Source: Acidobacteriota bacterium (GTDB lineage Bacteria; Acidobacteriota; Thermoanaerobaculia; Thermoanaerobaculales; Thermoanaerobaculaceae). Taken from it: DNA of 12,701 nucleotides. How positions within the stretch are numbered: the stretch's first letter is position 1; each line of letters starts with the position of its first letter. The notes below the pieces were generated by a model. The model ran no database searches, was not told the DNA's origin, and worked only from the letters and a program-made list of their open reading frames with translations. The stretch is from the NCBI GenBank assembly GCA_021782525.1, contig JAJXUY010000019.1, forward strand, positions 1 to 12,701, given 5' to 3'. Below, in pieces: positions 1 to 5,786 of this stretch. The translations under genes and the position numbers were made by a program.

Positions 1-359
1 GGCGCCTGCGCCACCACGGGCCGACTCGGCCGCGCGAGCTCCCGCACGGCGGTCGCCCCGCCGAGGAGCGTCACCGCCACGGCGGCCGCCGCCAGCAGGC
101 GCGCCCGCCTCCCGGGGAGACTCCGTTCCAGCCGCCGCTGGTGGATCTGGGCCATGACCTCACCGGCGAAGCGGTCGTCCTCGCGGCCCGGCACGTTTGC
201 CAGGGTTGCCGCGAGCGCGAGCACGGGCTCGCGGCTGGCGGCCGCCTCGCGGCACCCTGGGCACGCCGCCAGGTGCGCGCGCAACTCCTCCTCGGTGGGC
301 GGCGCGAGCTCCATCGCCACCAACTGCGGCGTCAGGCGACGCGCCTCGGGGCAGTTCAT
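1..359 (-). CDS. Anti-sigma factor with N-terminal zinc-binding domain (partial, C-terminus outside window)
   Basis: Probably holds the neighbouring ECF sigma factor inactive at the inner membrane until a signal releases it. About 119 residues are visible. The N-terminal part has Cys3 and the motif H29-x3-C33-x2-C36 (AHLAACPGC), the signature of zinc-finger anti-sigma factors (zf-HC2/ZAS type). A linker follows, then a basic patch (RRARLL) and a hydrophobic Ala/Val/Leu stretch at about residues 87-105 that looks like one membrane span; the sensor part lies beyond base 1. The ATG at 359 overlaps the sigma gene's TGA in an ATGA arrangement, so the two genes are probably translationally coupled. 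The start is therefore well supported. The signal sensed cannot be seen. Confidence 0.88.
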   Translation of the reverse strand, partial: MNCPEARRLTPQLVAMELAPPTEEELRAHLAACPGCREAAASREPVLALAATLANVPGREDDRFAGEVMAQIHQRRLERSLPGRRARLLAAAAVAVTLLGGATAVRELARPSRPVVAQA

Positions 360-970
360 CGGGCGCCTCCCTTCGGGAGGTACTCCGGGTAGCGCGCCGC
401 GAGCTCCTTGCGCAGCGTCGCGCGCGCTTGGAACACGTGGTTGCGGACCGTCGCCTCGCTGCACCCGAGTGTTTGCGCCACCTCGGCGGTGGCCAGGCCC
501 TCGACCTCACGGAGCACGAACGCGGTCCGCTGCGAGGGCGTGAGCGTCTGCGCCAGCTCCGCGAAGATCCGGTTCACCTCACCGTCGGCGAGGTCGCGCG
601 GGGCGCTCGCCGCGACGGAGTCCCCTACCAGCCGCAGGTGGGCGGCGTGGGTCCGGTCGCGGCTGTCGCGCGAGCGCAGCACGTCGATCGCCAGGTTCGA
701 GGCGATCCGGTACACCCATGTCGAGAACGCCCACGCCGGGTCGTACTTGGCCAGGTTCTCCCAGGCGCGGACGAACGCCAGCTGGGCGATGTCGCGGGCC
801 TCTTCGTCGTCGCTCAGGATGCGAGCGGCGCTGCGCCGTACGCCGGCCTGGTGGCGGCGCACCAACAGCGCGAACGCGGTTTCGTCCCCCCCGCGCGCCA
901 GCGCCGCCAGCTCGCGGTCGTCGCGCTCGCCGCTCACCTTCTCCCGGACCAACAGACGCAGGACACCCAT
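356..970 (-). CDS. ECF-type RNA polymerase sigma factor
   Basis: A 204-aa group 4 (extracytoplasmic function) sigma factor that would direct RNA polymerase to a small regulon. The region 2 part (about residues 20-95) contains AFVRAWENL and FSTWVYRIASNLAIDVLR, the typical -10 recognition and DNA-melting segment. The region 4 part (about 145-195) contains PSQRTAFVLREVEGL and the HTH segment EVAQTLGCSEATVRNHVFQA, which reads the -35 element. The ATG at 970 is preceded by GGAGG 11 nt upstream. An open frame extends further upstream but crosses the integration junction at 1108-1154, so it is not used. The gene forms an operon with the anti-sigma gene through a 4-nt overlap. It is host chromosome, outside the mobile element. 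Confidence 0.92.
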   Translation of the reverse strand: MGVLRLLVREKVSGERDDRELAALARGGDETAFALLVRRHQAGVRRSAARILSDDEEARDIAQLAFVRAWENLAKYDPAWAFSTWVYRIASNLAIDVLRSRDSRDRTHAAHLRLVGDSVAASAPRDLADGEVNRIFAELAQTLTPSQRTAFVLREVEGLATAEVAQTLGCSEATVRNHVFQARATLRKELAARYPEYLPKGGAR

Positions 971-1107
971 GCCAAGCCCAACCTCCGCACCGTATACGGC
1001 CGCGCCACCCGCACCGTTGGGCGCCACCGAAGTATAACCTCTGCAATGGGGATCGCCGCGCCGGTGGGCCGTGGCCGGTGCGGTGCGCGCGGTGCGGGCC
1101 AAGGCCG

Positions 1108-1154
1108 GTTGGTGGAGCCGAACGGGATCGAACCGTCGACCTCTTGAATGCCAT
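1108..1154. repeat. attL: left 47-bp direct repeat (tRNA-Ala 3' part)
   Basis: Identical over 47 bases to 11490-11536. Identity stops on one side at 1107/11489 (g against a) and on the other at 1155/11537 (a against t). The repeat runs from just outside the CCA end into the anticodon loop of the tRNA, so the crossover must lie within it. This end marks the left boundary of the element. Confidence 0.93.
1110..1154 (-). pseudogene. Displaced 3' remnant of tRNA-Ala
   Basis: These 45 bases, read on the minus strand, match the tRNA-Ala 3' part: the end of the anticodon loop, the 3' anticodon strand, variable loop, T arm, 3' acceptor strand and CCA. The 5' half is absent: at 1155 the sequence departs from the tRNA, so no anticodon, D or acceptor stem can form. 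It is the host's original 3' end, displaced by integration, and is not a functional tRNA. Confidence 0.92.
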
Positions 1155-1319
1155 ACGGTGCGCGCTCCCCCGGTGAGATTACTTGACACCCAGCAACACC
1201 AGCGCAGGCTTGCACTTGGTCGGATGCCGCCATACATTGATTCATGAGAGTCAAATCGAGTTCCCTTGAGGTTTCTTAAACCTTGACGAACCGACCGACC
1301 GACTAGAACCGGGGGCAGA
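1155..1319. other. Non-coding left end of the element, candidate recombination and promoter region
   Basis: No convincing gene is present. Visible details are CCTTGA twice (1264-1269 and 1281-1286), a 6-bp inverted repeat aggttt-ctt-aaacct (1269-1283) and an ACCG run near 1290-1303. A weak promoter, TTGCAC (1210-1215) with 17 bp to TACATT (1233-1238), may serve the next gene. Arm-type integrase or excisionase sites often lie in such positions, but nothing here proves them. Confidence 0.35.
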
Positions 1320-2033
1320 GTGCCGACGACGGGAAGCGCCGAGCTTGAAGTACATGGGGCCGAACTGTGGCACGAACGGGAGCTGTTCCTCAAGGTGGCG
1401 CGTGTCGAGGCACCCTCGCTCCTCTTGGATCTCCGGGCCGCCGGCCGCGGTTCGTCTGAGCGTGAAGTCCGAACGAACTTCGACGCCTGGCAACGCGGGT
1501 ACTTTGTCGACCTGGACGGCAACGAGTGGCTGCGGGATATCGCCGGTCGCGCCTTGAGGCTTTGGCGCGTGGATCGCCAGATGGCGCGCCGCTTGGATCT
1601 CACATTTGCCTACCCGTCTTTGCCGATGACGGGTGCGCCGCCCGAGGGGTTTCAACTCGAGCGGCTCGCCTGGCACCCCGAGCTCGAAAAGTGGGAAGCG
1701 TTCCGGAGCCGGTGTGCGGCGGTGTTCTGGAAGGCCTTGGACGACTATGGGAGCGCGCAGAGAAGCCGGTTCCATGAGGCGGGCGCCGTCCCTGGGCGCG
1801 TCTACAGGGATGAGGACCGACTAGACCTCGTGTGGTTGGCACGGTATCAGTTTCGAGACATCCCCTACACCGAGGTTGCCACCGTTCCCAAGTTTCGCGA
1901 TCGTAAGACGGTGCAGGAGCGAGTGGAGTCTGCTGCGACCCGAATCGGGCTGACGCTTCATCGTCCCCACAAGGGAGGCCGTCCCCGAAATCAGGAGGAT
2001 TGCTCACCCGGGGCTGTTGGCCCATCTTTTTAA
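1320..2033 (+). CDS. Hypothetical protein, possible DNA-binding C-terminus
   Basis: A 237-aa protein I cannot assign. It starts at GTG 1320 after a short G-rich stretch, so the start is moderately supported. It has no signal peptide and no membrane span. The first 150 residues are mixed charged and aromatic (EREVRTNFDAW, GYFVDLDGNEWLRDIAG). From about residue 170 the sequence (WLARYQFRDIPYTEVATV, then RDRKTVQERV and a basic GGRPR end) looks like a helix-turn-helix segment with a basic tail. I have the impression of similar tails in hypothetical proteins of mobile elements, but this needs a profile search. Its base composition is less GC-rich than its neighbours', suggesting a separate origin. 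As the first gene inside the left att site it may regulate or assist recombination; that is inference. Confidence 0.6.
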   Translation: MPTTGSAELEVHGAELWHERELFLKVARVEAPSLLLDLRAAGRGSSEREVRTNFDAWQRGYFVDLDGNEWLRDIAGRALRLWRVDRQMARRLDLTFAYPSLPMTGAPPEGFQLERLAWHPELEKWEAFRSRCAAVFWKALDDYGSAQRSRFHEAGAVPGRVYRDEDRLDLVWLARYQFRDIPYTEVATVPKFRDRKTVQERVESAATRIGLTLHRPHKGGRPRNQEDCSPGAVGPSF

Positions 2034-2073
2034 TTGCTCTCCGCCTCCTCAAATTGGTCTCGGGGAGGCAAAC

Positions 2074-2328
2074 ATGGTTTCAGCCCTACTGACAGCCAAG
2101 GACGTCGCACAGGTCCTCCGAAAGACTGAAAAGTCAGTCCTGCAGGCTGTCGCCGACGGACTCTTCCCGGCTGGCGTGGTAATTCGCGTCGGCCGCCTCG
2201 TGCGTTTTCATCCCGAGAACCTGACCGCGTGGCTCGAGAACGGCGGCGCTCAGTGGCCGGGCGGTTGGCGCAAGGAGGCGAAGCCGGAGGCGCCACCGGT
2301 GGGGAAGGATCGGCGGCCGGGGGCCTGA
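2074..2328 (+). CDS. AlpA/excisionase-like small HTH DNA-binding protein
   Basis: An 84-aa protein with the layout of the MerR-like HTH_17/AlpA group, which contains phage regulators and excisionases. The core spans about residues 5-55: LLTAKDVAQVLRKTEKSVLQ forms the likely HTH, followed by a wing-like RVGRLVRFHPENLTAWLE. The tail is basic and proline-rich. The start at ATG 2074 is chosen because GGGGAGG (2062-2068) sits 5 nt upstream; a longer frame from TTG 2017 lacks such a site and overlaps the previous gene. It lies one base before the next gene, so the two are probably cotranscribed. Likely roles are excision (directionality factor) or control of the replication genes. A residual alternative is a plain transcription regulator. 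Confidence 0.8.
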   Translation: MVSALLTAKDVAQVLRKTEKSVLQAVADGLFPAGVVIRVGRLVRFHPENLTAWLENGGAQWPGGWRKEAKPEAPPVGKDRRPGA

Positions 2329-2329
2329 C

Positions 2330-2596
2330 ATGAGTCATGTCCCCGGCGCCGGCCGTTCCGAGGCTGCGGCCCGCATCTTGTGGCGACTTCGCAGCGACCC
2401 GGCCGCCGTCAGTGCCTTCGTCGAGTACCTCACGGCCGCGCGCGAGATCGGCTCCACGTTGCGGCGCGCCCGCGCCGGCCACGCCCAGGACCTCGCCGCG
2501 GCGATTCTCGGCGCGGTCCTCGAGGGCCTGCAGGGCGGCGAGGGCGGCGAGCCCGTCGCGCCGCCGGCGCCGTACGCCTCGTGGTGGCTCCAGTGA
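2330..2596 (+). CDS. Hypothetical 88-aa protein of the replication module
   Basis: Not recognised. It is mostly helical, Ala/Arg/Glu-rich (EAAARILWRLRSDPAAVSAF, then RRARAGHAQDLAAAILGAVL), with a Gly/Pro-rich tail ending in WWLQ. No cysteine motif or membrane span is visible. The ATG follows the preceding stop by one base, with a G-rich stretch just upstream. Its own TGA overlaps the next gene's GTG in a GTGA arrangement, so it is tightly coupled to the replication ATPase and may work with it, for example as a loader or accessory. That function is inferred from position only. Confidence 0.6.
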   Translation: MSHVPGAGRSEAAARILWRLRSDPAAVSAFVEYLTAAREIGSTLRRARAGHAQDLAAAILGAVLEGLQGGEGGEPVAPPAPYASWWLQ

Positions 2597-3984
2597 ACGG
2601 TGCGGTGCCTCTCCGCCAGCAGGCGCGCGCGGCTGAGGTGCCACGCGGCGAGCTCGCGCCCGCCGCGGCTGAGGCGGAGCTGCTCGGCTGCGCCATCGGA
2701 ATCGGGGCTGAACCGGAGGCGATGCTCGAGGCTGTCGACCTGGTGCACCTCGGCCCCGCGGATCTCCCCACGCTAGGGCCGTTGCTCCCGGCCGTACGGG
2801 CGCTCCTTGAACGTGGGGAGGTGCTCACCATCAACACCGTCTGCGCTGAACTTGATGCGCAAGGGACGCTCGAGGGCGTCGGCGGGCTCGTGGCGGTTGC
2901 CGGCCTGTCGGAACGCATCGCGTACGTCGACGGGGTCTATAGCTTCGCGGCGACACTGCGGCGGATCAGCCTACGTCGTCGCCTCGAGGTTTCCGCGGCC
3001 GCGATCGGCCGGCAGCCCGGGGCGCTAGACGACGCCGAGGGGATCCTCGCTGAGCTCCGGCGGTTGGACTCACCAGGTGGTGGCGGTGGCCTGGTCATCG
3101 ACGACATCGATGGATTCATGCGGCTCGACGTGCCGCCGCGAGACGTCCTCATGGAACCGTGGCTGCGGTCGCGGGACCTCGTGATGCTCTACGGCTGGCG
3201 CGGCGCCGGTAAGAGTTGGATCGCCATGGCGCTCGCGATGGGGCTGGCGTCCGGCGGCCACGTGCTGCGGTGGCACGTCGAGAAACCGCGGAACGTGCTG
3301 CTTGTCGACGGCGAACTGCCGACTGACACGCTGCAGGCACGGGCCGCGGCGATCGCCTGCGGTGGCGCTTCCGAGCTCGTGCCGCGCGGCGCCCTGCGCA
3401 TCATCGCCGCCGATCGCCAAGAGCGCGGGATCCCGAGCCTCGCGACGCCGGAAGGCCGCGTCCTCATCGAGCCCCACCTCGACGACATCGAGGTCCTCAT
3501 TCTCGACAACCTGGCCTCGCTCGCGCCCGGCGGTCAGGAGAACGAGGCCGAGAGTTGGCGTGGCATGCAGGGATGGCTCCTCTCGCTGCGCCGCCGCGGC
3601 GTGGCCGTCATCTTCGTCCACCACGCAGGAAAGGGCGGCGCGCAGCGCGGCACGAGCGCCCGGGAGGATGTTCTCGACACCGTCGTTGCCCTTCGCCGGC
3701 CGGAAGACTACTCGCCGGCGGAAGGGGCGCGTTTCGAGATCCATTTCGAGAAGGCACGGGGTGTTGCCGGCACCGACGTTGAGCCGTTCGAAGCGACCCT
3801 GACCGCCGGCAACCGCGGCGGCGTGACCTGGACCATGCGCGACCTCGAGGACCGACTTCTCGAGCAGATCGTCGAGCTGACCACCTCAGGGCTCAGCACG
3901 CGGGCCGTCGCGCGCGAGATCGGCAAGAACCATTCGAACGTCGTCCGGCGGCTGCAGGAAGCCCGCCGAAGGGGGCTCCTTTGA
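2593..3984 (+). CDS. Replication initiator/helicase: DnaB-N-like domain, RepA-like RecA ATPase, C-terminal HTH
   Basis: A 463-aa protein likely to unwind DNA and start replication of the excised element. Residues about 27-140 resemble the helical N-terminal domain of DnaB-type helicases (AEAELLGCAIG, then VLTINTVCAELDAQGTLEGV). A RecA-like ATPase of the AAA_25/RepA type follows: Walker A GWRGAGKS at 201-208, the hydrophobic strand and acidic Walker B at about 300-306 (VLILDN), and FVHHAGKGGAQRG at about 341-353, where the HH and K are typical of this group. The last 35 residues (LSTRAVAREIGKNHSNVVRR) form an HTH that could bind the repeats just downstream. GTG 2593 is chosen because it gives a 4-nt overlap with the previous gene; an in-frame ATG at 2380 would overlap that gene almost entirely. 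Confidence 0.85.
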   Translation: MNGAVPLRQQARAAEVPRGELAPAAAEAELLGCAIGIGAEPEAMLEAVDLVHLGPADLPTLGPLLPAVRALLERGEVLTINTVCAELDAQGTLEGVGGLVAVAGLSERIAYVDGVYSFAATLRRISLRRRLEVSAAAIGRQPGALDDAEGILAELRRLDSPGGGGGLVIDDIDGFMRLDVPPRDVLMEPWLRSRDLVMLYGWRGAGKSWIAMALAMGLASGGHVLRWHVEKPRNVLLVDGELPTDTLQARAAAIACGGASELVPRGALRIIAADRQERGIPSLATPEGRVLIEPHLDDIEVLILDNLASLAPGGQENEAESWRGMQGWLLSLRRRGVAVIFVHHAGKGGAQRGTSAREDVLDTVVALRRPEDYSPAEGARFEIHFEKARGVAGTDVEPFEATLTAGNRGGVTWTMRDLEDRLLEQIVELTTSGLSTRAVAREIGKNHSNVVRRLQEARRRGLL

Positions 3985-4466
3985 CCGCCGCCGGTGCACC
4001 GCCCCGGACCGTGGTGCGGTGGTGCGCCCCTAAAGGGGCGCGCACCGCCCGCACCACCCGGGTTCCAAGCGCACCACGCACCACACCGGCCCCGCACCAG
4101 GAAGACCTGAAAGAACTGTTTCGAAACAAGTTACAAAGCGGGCCAAGCGCACCACCCACCGCACCACATAGCGCACCAGGGGGTGGTGCGCAGGGGGTCG
4201 AAAACGGGGGGGTAGCGCACCACCCCTTCACGGCCCCGGCGACGTGCCCGCGGTGCGGTCTGCCGGTGGCCCCGTTCCTACTCGTGCGCGCCGACGGAAC
4301 GGCCGCCGTCCTCTGTCGGCGGGGGCACTGGACGCCGGCGAGGCCGCGGCCCGTTGAGCGTGATCCTTCCCACATACCCCATGGAGGGTCTCTACGGAGA
4401 GACCAACCGGCGACCGCGAACACGTGCAACTCACTGAATTCAAAGCATCCAACGGCGCACCCTTGA
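3981..4466 (+). CDS. Zinc-ribbon ORF overlapping a repeat-rich region
   Basis: A 161-aa frame starting at TTG 3981, overlapping the initiator's stop by 4 nt (TTGA) with GGGGG about 6 nt upstream. Residues 1-85 are low-complexity Ala/Pro/Thr/Arg and are encoded by the GCACCA repeats. A plausible zinc ribbon follows: C89-x2-C92-x19-C112-x3-H116 (CPRCGLP, then VLCRRGHW). The last 40 residues look unstructured. No start codon occurs in frame between the repeats and the zinc motif, so if the ribbon is made, the repeats are translated too. Primase- and replication-linked zinc ribbons occur beside such initiators, but I do not claim that function. The coding status of the N-terminal half is uncertain. 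Confidence 0.5.
   Translation: MTAAGAPPRTVVRWCAPKGARTARTTRVPSAPRTTPAPHQEDLKELFRNKLQSGPSAPPTAPHSAPGGGAQGVENGGVAHHPFTAPATCPRCGLPVAPFLLVRADGTAAVLCRRGHWTPARPRPVERDPSHIPHGGSLRRDQPATANTCNSLNSKHPTAHP
4024..4041. other. 7-bp hairpin inside the repeat cluster
   Basis: GCGCCCC (4024-4030) and GGGGCGC (4035-4041) are perfect complements around a TAAA loop. No T run follows, so a terminator is unlikely. It may be a structural element of the putative origin or may act in the mRNA after the initiator gene. Confidence 0.45.
4107..4138. other. AT-rich island with a 12-bp palindrome, candidate unwinding or operator site
   Basis: In very GC-rich surroundings this stretch is AT-rich, and it lies between two blocks of the GCACCA repeats. 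At its centre is a perfect palindrome, TGTTTCGAAACA (4117-4128), extended by AAC/GTT on either side with one unpaired base. It could be where the helicase opens the duplex or where a dimeric regulator binds. Confidence 0.4.
4387..4404. other. 7-bp hairpin upstream of the 62-aa gene
   Basis: GGTCTCT (4387-4393) and AGAGACC (4398-4404) pair perfectly around ACGG. It lies in the poorly structured tail of the zinc-ribbon frame, about 90 bases before the next gene, without a T tract. A regulator site or mRNA structure is possible. Confidence 0.35.
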
Positions 4467-4493
4467 CAGGGTGACAGGAACACGGAGGAGACG

Positions 4494-4682
4494 ATGCCTC
4501 AACCCACCACGACCGAAGTCGACACCGCAATCCTCGAAATGAACCCGGACGAGCTGAAAGCTGCAGTGACGGACTGGCCAGCGTTCCTCAAGCTCCGGTG
4601 GCCCGCGCAGCAGCGGATCCGCGAGCTGGTGCCCGGTCTCGCTGAGCAGCTCGAGGCCGCTCACTTCCGGAAGGTGAGGTAA
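4494..4682 (+). CDS. Hypothetical 62-aa protein
   Basis: Small acidic to neutral helical protein, not recognised. The start is well supported by GGAGG at 4484-4488, 5 nt before the ATG, the clearest ribosome site in this part of the element. Features are MNPDELKAAVTDWPAFLKLR followed by QQRIRELVPGLAEQLEAAH, two likely helices with tryptophan-containing turns. No cysteines or membrane span are present. It stops 2 nt before the next gene, so both are probably one transcription unit. It opens the block of unknown genes that leads into the 643-aa virion-like protein. Confidence 0.68.
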   Translation: MPQPTTTEVDTAILEMNPDELKAAVTDWPAFLKLRWPAQQRIRELVPGLAEQLEAAHFRKVR

Positions 4683-4684
4683 GC

Positions 4685-5509
4685 ATGCTGTCCCCCAACC
4701 TGGCCGAACCGGGGCCCGAAACGTGGGCTAGTTTCCCGGCCGCTTTCGAGATCGTCCTCGACGGGGTAGCCGTCGACCACCGTCGCATCAAGGGCGATTT
4801 CGAGCCGCTGATCTCCGCCGCCCGAAAGCCGTTTCGGATCGTCCGCCCCGGCGCCCTACTCGCTGGCTACGAGGAACGCCGCCGCTTCTCCGAGCCGCTC
4901 CCGCGCGGTCTACGGCTCGAGCAGTGGCGGGTGACCGAGATCCTAAGCCCGACGTGGCGCTGCGTAGCCGGCCTGGTCGCCGGCGAGCCGGTGCACGTAC
5001 CGCTCGAGCCCGGCCTCGGCGGCCGGGGTACTGTGGCGCTGCCGCAGCTCTTCGACATCGGCGGAGGGTTGACCGGACTCCCCGAGGCGAGCGAATCGCC
5101 GCTCCCGTTCGTCAACGCGAAGCGCGCGCTGAGCGAACGCGGCGCCCTATGGGCCGTCGTCGAGCACCTTCTCGCCTCCGGCTTCACGGTCGAAAACCTG
5201 GACGTGTTCGCCTCGGACCACGCCCGCGTGCTCCGGGCCCTTCACGTCGAGGCGCTCGAGCTCGTTCAGACCGCGCACGCGGCGTTCGCGCCGCGCGTCC
5301 TCGACTCGCTCATGCGCTCGCTCGCCGGCCGGTTGAAAGGGTTCTCGAAAGTGGACGCCTCTTCCCCGTTCGTCGTTCAGCTGTTCGGCGAAGCGGTGAG
5401 CGAGGCCGTAACCCAGGCGGCGGCATCGGAGCTGCCCGCGCTACTCGCGCGCTTGATCCCGAGCGAGGCCGCGTCCGCGGCCGGGGGAGGGTGCCATGCC
5501 ACAGCTTGA
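4685..5509 (+). CDS. Hypothetical 274-aa protein, conserved-looking but unassigned
   Basis: Not recognised. Codon use is regular for this GC-rich DNA, and the frame is clearly coding. The N-terminal half (about 1-140) looks beta-rich and mixed (FEIVLDGVAVDHRRIKGDF, then WRVTEILSPTWRCVAGLVAG). The C-terminal half is helical (SERGALWAVVEHLLASGF, then a long Ala/Leu stretch from about 190). No signal peptide, membrane span or catalytic motif is obvious. The ATG lies 2 nt after the previous stop, and its 3' end overlaps the next gene by 14 nt, so it is part of a coupled operon ending in the 643-aa protein. A virion-assembly or accessory role is possible only by association. Confidence 0.72.
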   Translation: MLSPNLAEPGPETWASFPAAFEIVLDGVAVDHRRIKGDFEPLISAARKPFRIVRPGALLAGYEERRRFSEPLPRGLRLEQWRVTEILSPTWRCVAGLVAGEPVHVPLEPGLGGRGTVALPQLFDIGGGLTGLPEASESPLPFVNAKRALSERGALWAVVEHLLASGFTVENLDVFASDHARVLRALHVEALELVQTAHAAFAPRVLDSLMRSLAGRLKGFSKVDASSPFVVQLFGEAVSEAVTQAAASELPALLARLIPSEAASAAGGGCHATA

Positions 5510-5786
5510 ACTCGTCCTCATCCGCCGCACGAACCACCGCCTACACGGCCCATGTGCCCTCTGCGGCCGGCTGACCACCGACGTGGCCGAGTTCTACACG
5601 GTCGTCGCTCTCGGCTCGGAACTCTACCCCCCCGGCGCGCCGGCGCCGGTCTGCGAGTGGTGCCGCGACCGCGAGGCGTCCGACCTCGCCAACCTCGCCG
5701 CAATCGGTAGCGGCTTCTTCGATGGGGCGGACACCGAGCGCCGGATTGTGGCGGCTGTCGCCCGTGAGTTGGGGAGGGCCGTATGA
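5496..5786 (+). CDS. Small zinc-finger protein, 96 aa, unknown role
   Basis: Two CxxC pairs (C20-x2-C23 in PCALCGR and C53-x2-C56 in VCEWCRD), 29 residues apart, form a probable zinc-binding site of the zinc-ribbon or treble-clef kind. The region between them is beta-like, and the C-terminal third is helical (DTERRIVAAVARELGRAV). The start has GGGGAGGG a few bases upstream. It overlaps the previous gene by 14 nt, and its stop overlaps the next ATG (ATGA at 5783-5786), so it is translated in a chain with them. It could bind nucleic acid or help assembly of the neighbouring large protein; the sequence does not say which. Confidence 0.75.
   Translation: MPQLELVLIRRTNHRLHGPCALCGRLTTDVAEFYTVVALGSELYPPGAPAPVCEWCRDREASDLANLAAIGSGFFDGADTERRIVAAVARELGRAV

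Larger units (their letters stand above)
4011..4223. repeat. Iteron-like cluster: 11 copies of GCACCA/TGGTGC, candidate replication origin
   Basis: Eight direct copies of GCACCA start at 4051, 4071, 4078, 4094, 4149, 4161, 4173 and 4217. Three inverted copies (TGGTGC) start at 4012, 4020 and 4184. Most extend to GCACCAC or GCGCACCA. Spacing is irregular. The cluster begins immediately after a replication-initiator gene and surrounds an AT-richer stretch. Iterons next to their rep gene are a known plasmid arrangement. The alternative is a by-product of Ala/Pro-rich coding. Confidence 0.5.

Noticed and set aside
1110..1154. Second functional tRNA-Ala
   Set aside because: The sequence departs from the tRNA at 1155, so the 5' half including the D arm and acceptor strand is missing.
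971..1603. Longer minus-strand reading of the sigma gene, open back to 1603
   Set aside because: It crosses the element boundary and antisense of the 1320-2033 gene; homology to sigma factors begins only near 970.
2380..2592. Extension of the initiator to an ATG at 2380
   Set aside because: It would overlap the 88-aa gene almost fully and adds an Arg-rich stretch unlike the rest; the GTG at 2593 overlaps by 4 nt as in neighbouring genes.
4011..4223. CRISPR array
   Set aside because: Repeat units are only 6-9 bases, on both strands, with irregular spacing of a few to about 50 bases; no 25-40-bp repeats and no cas gene.
4463..4491. Promoter from TTGACA at 4463 for the 62-aa gene
   Set aside because: No -10-like hexamer at 16-18 bp; the bases there are the GGAGG ribosome site.
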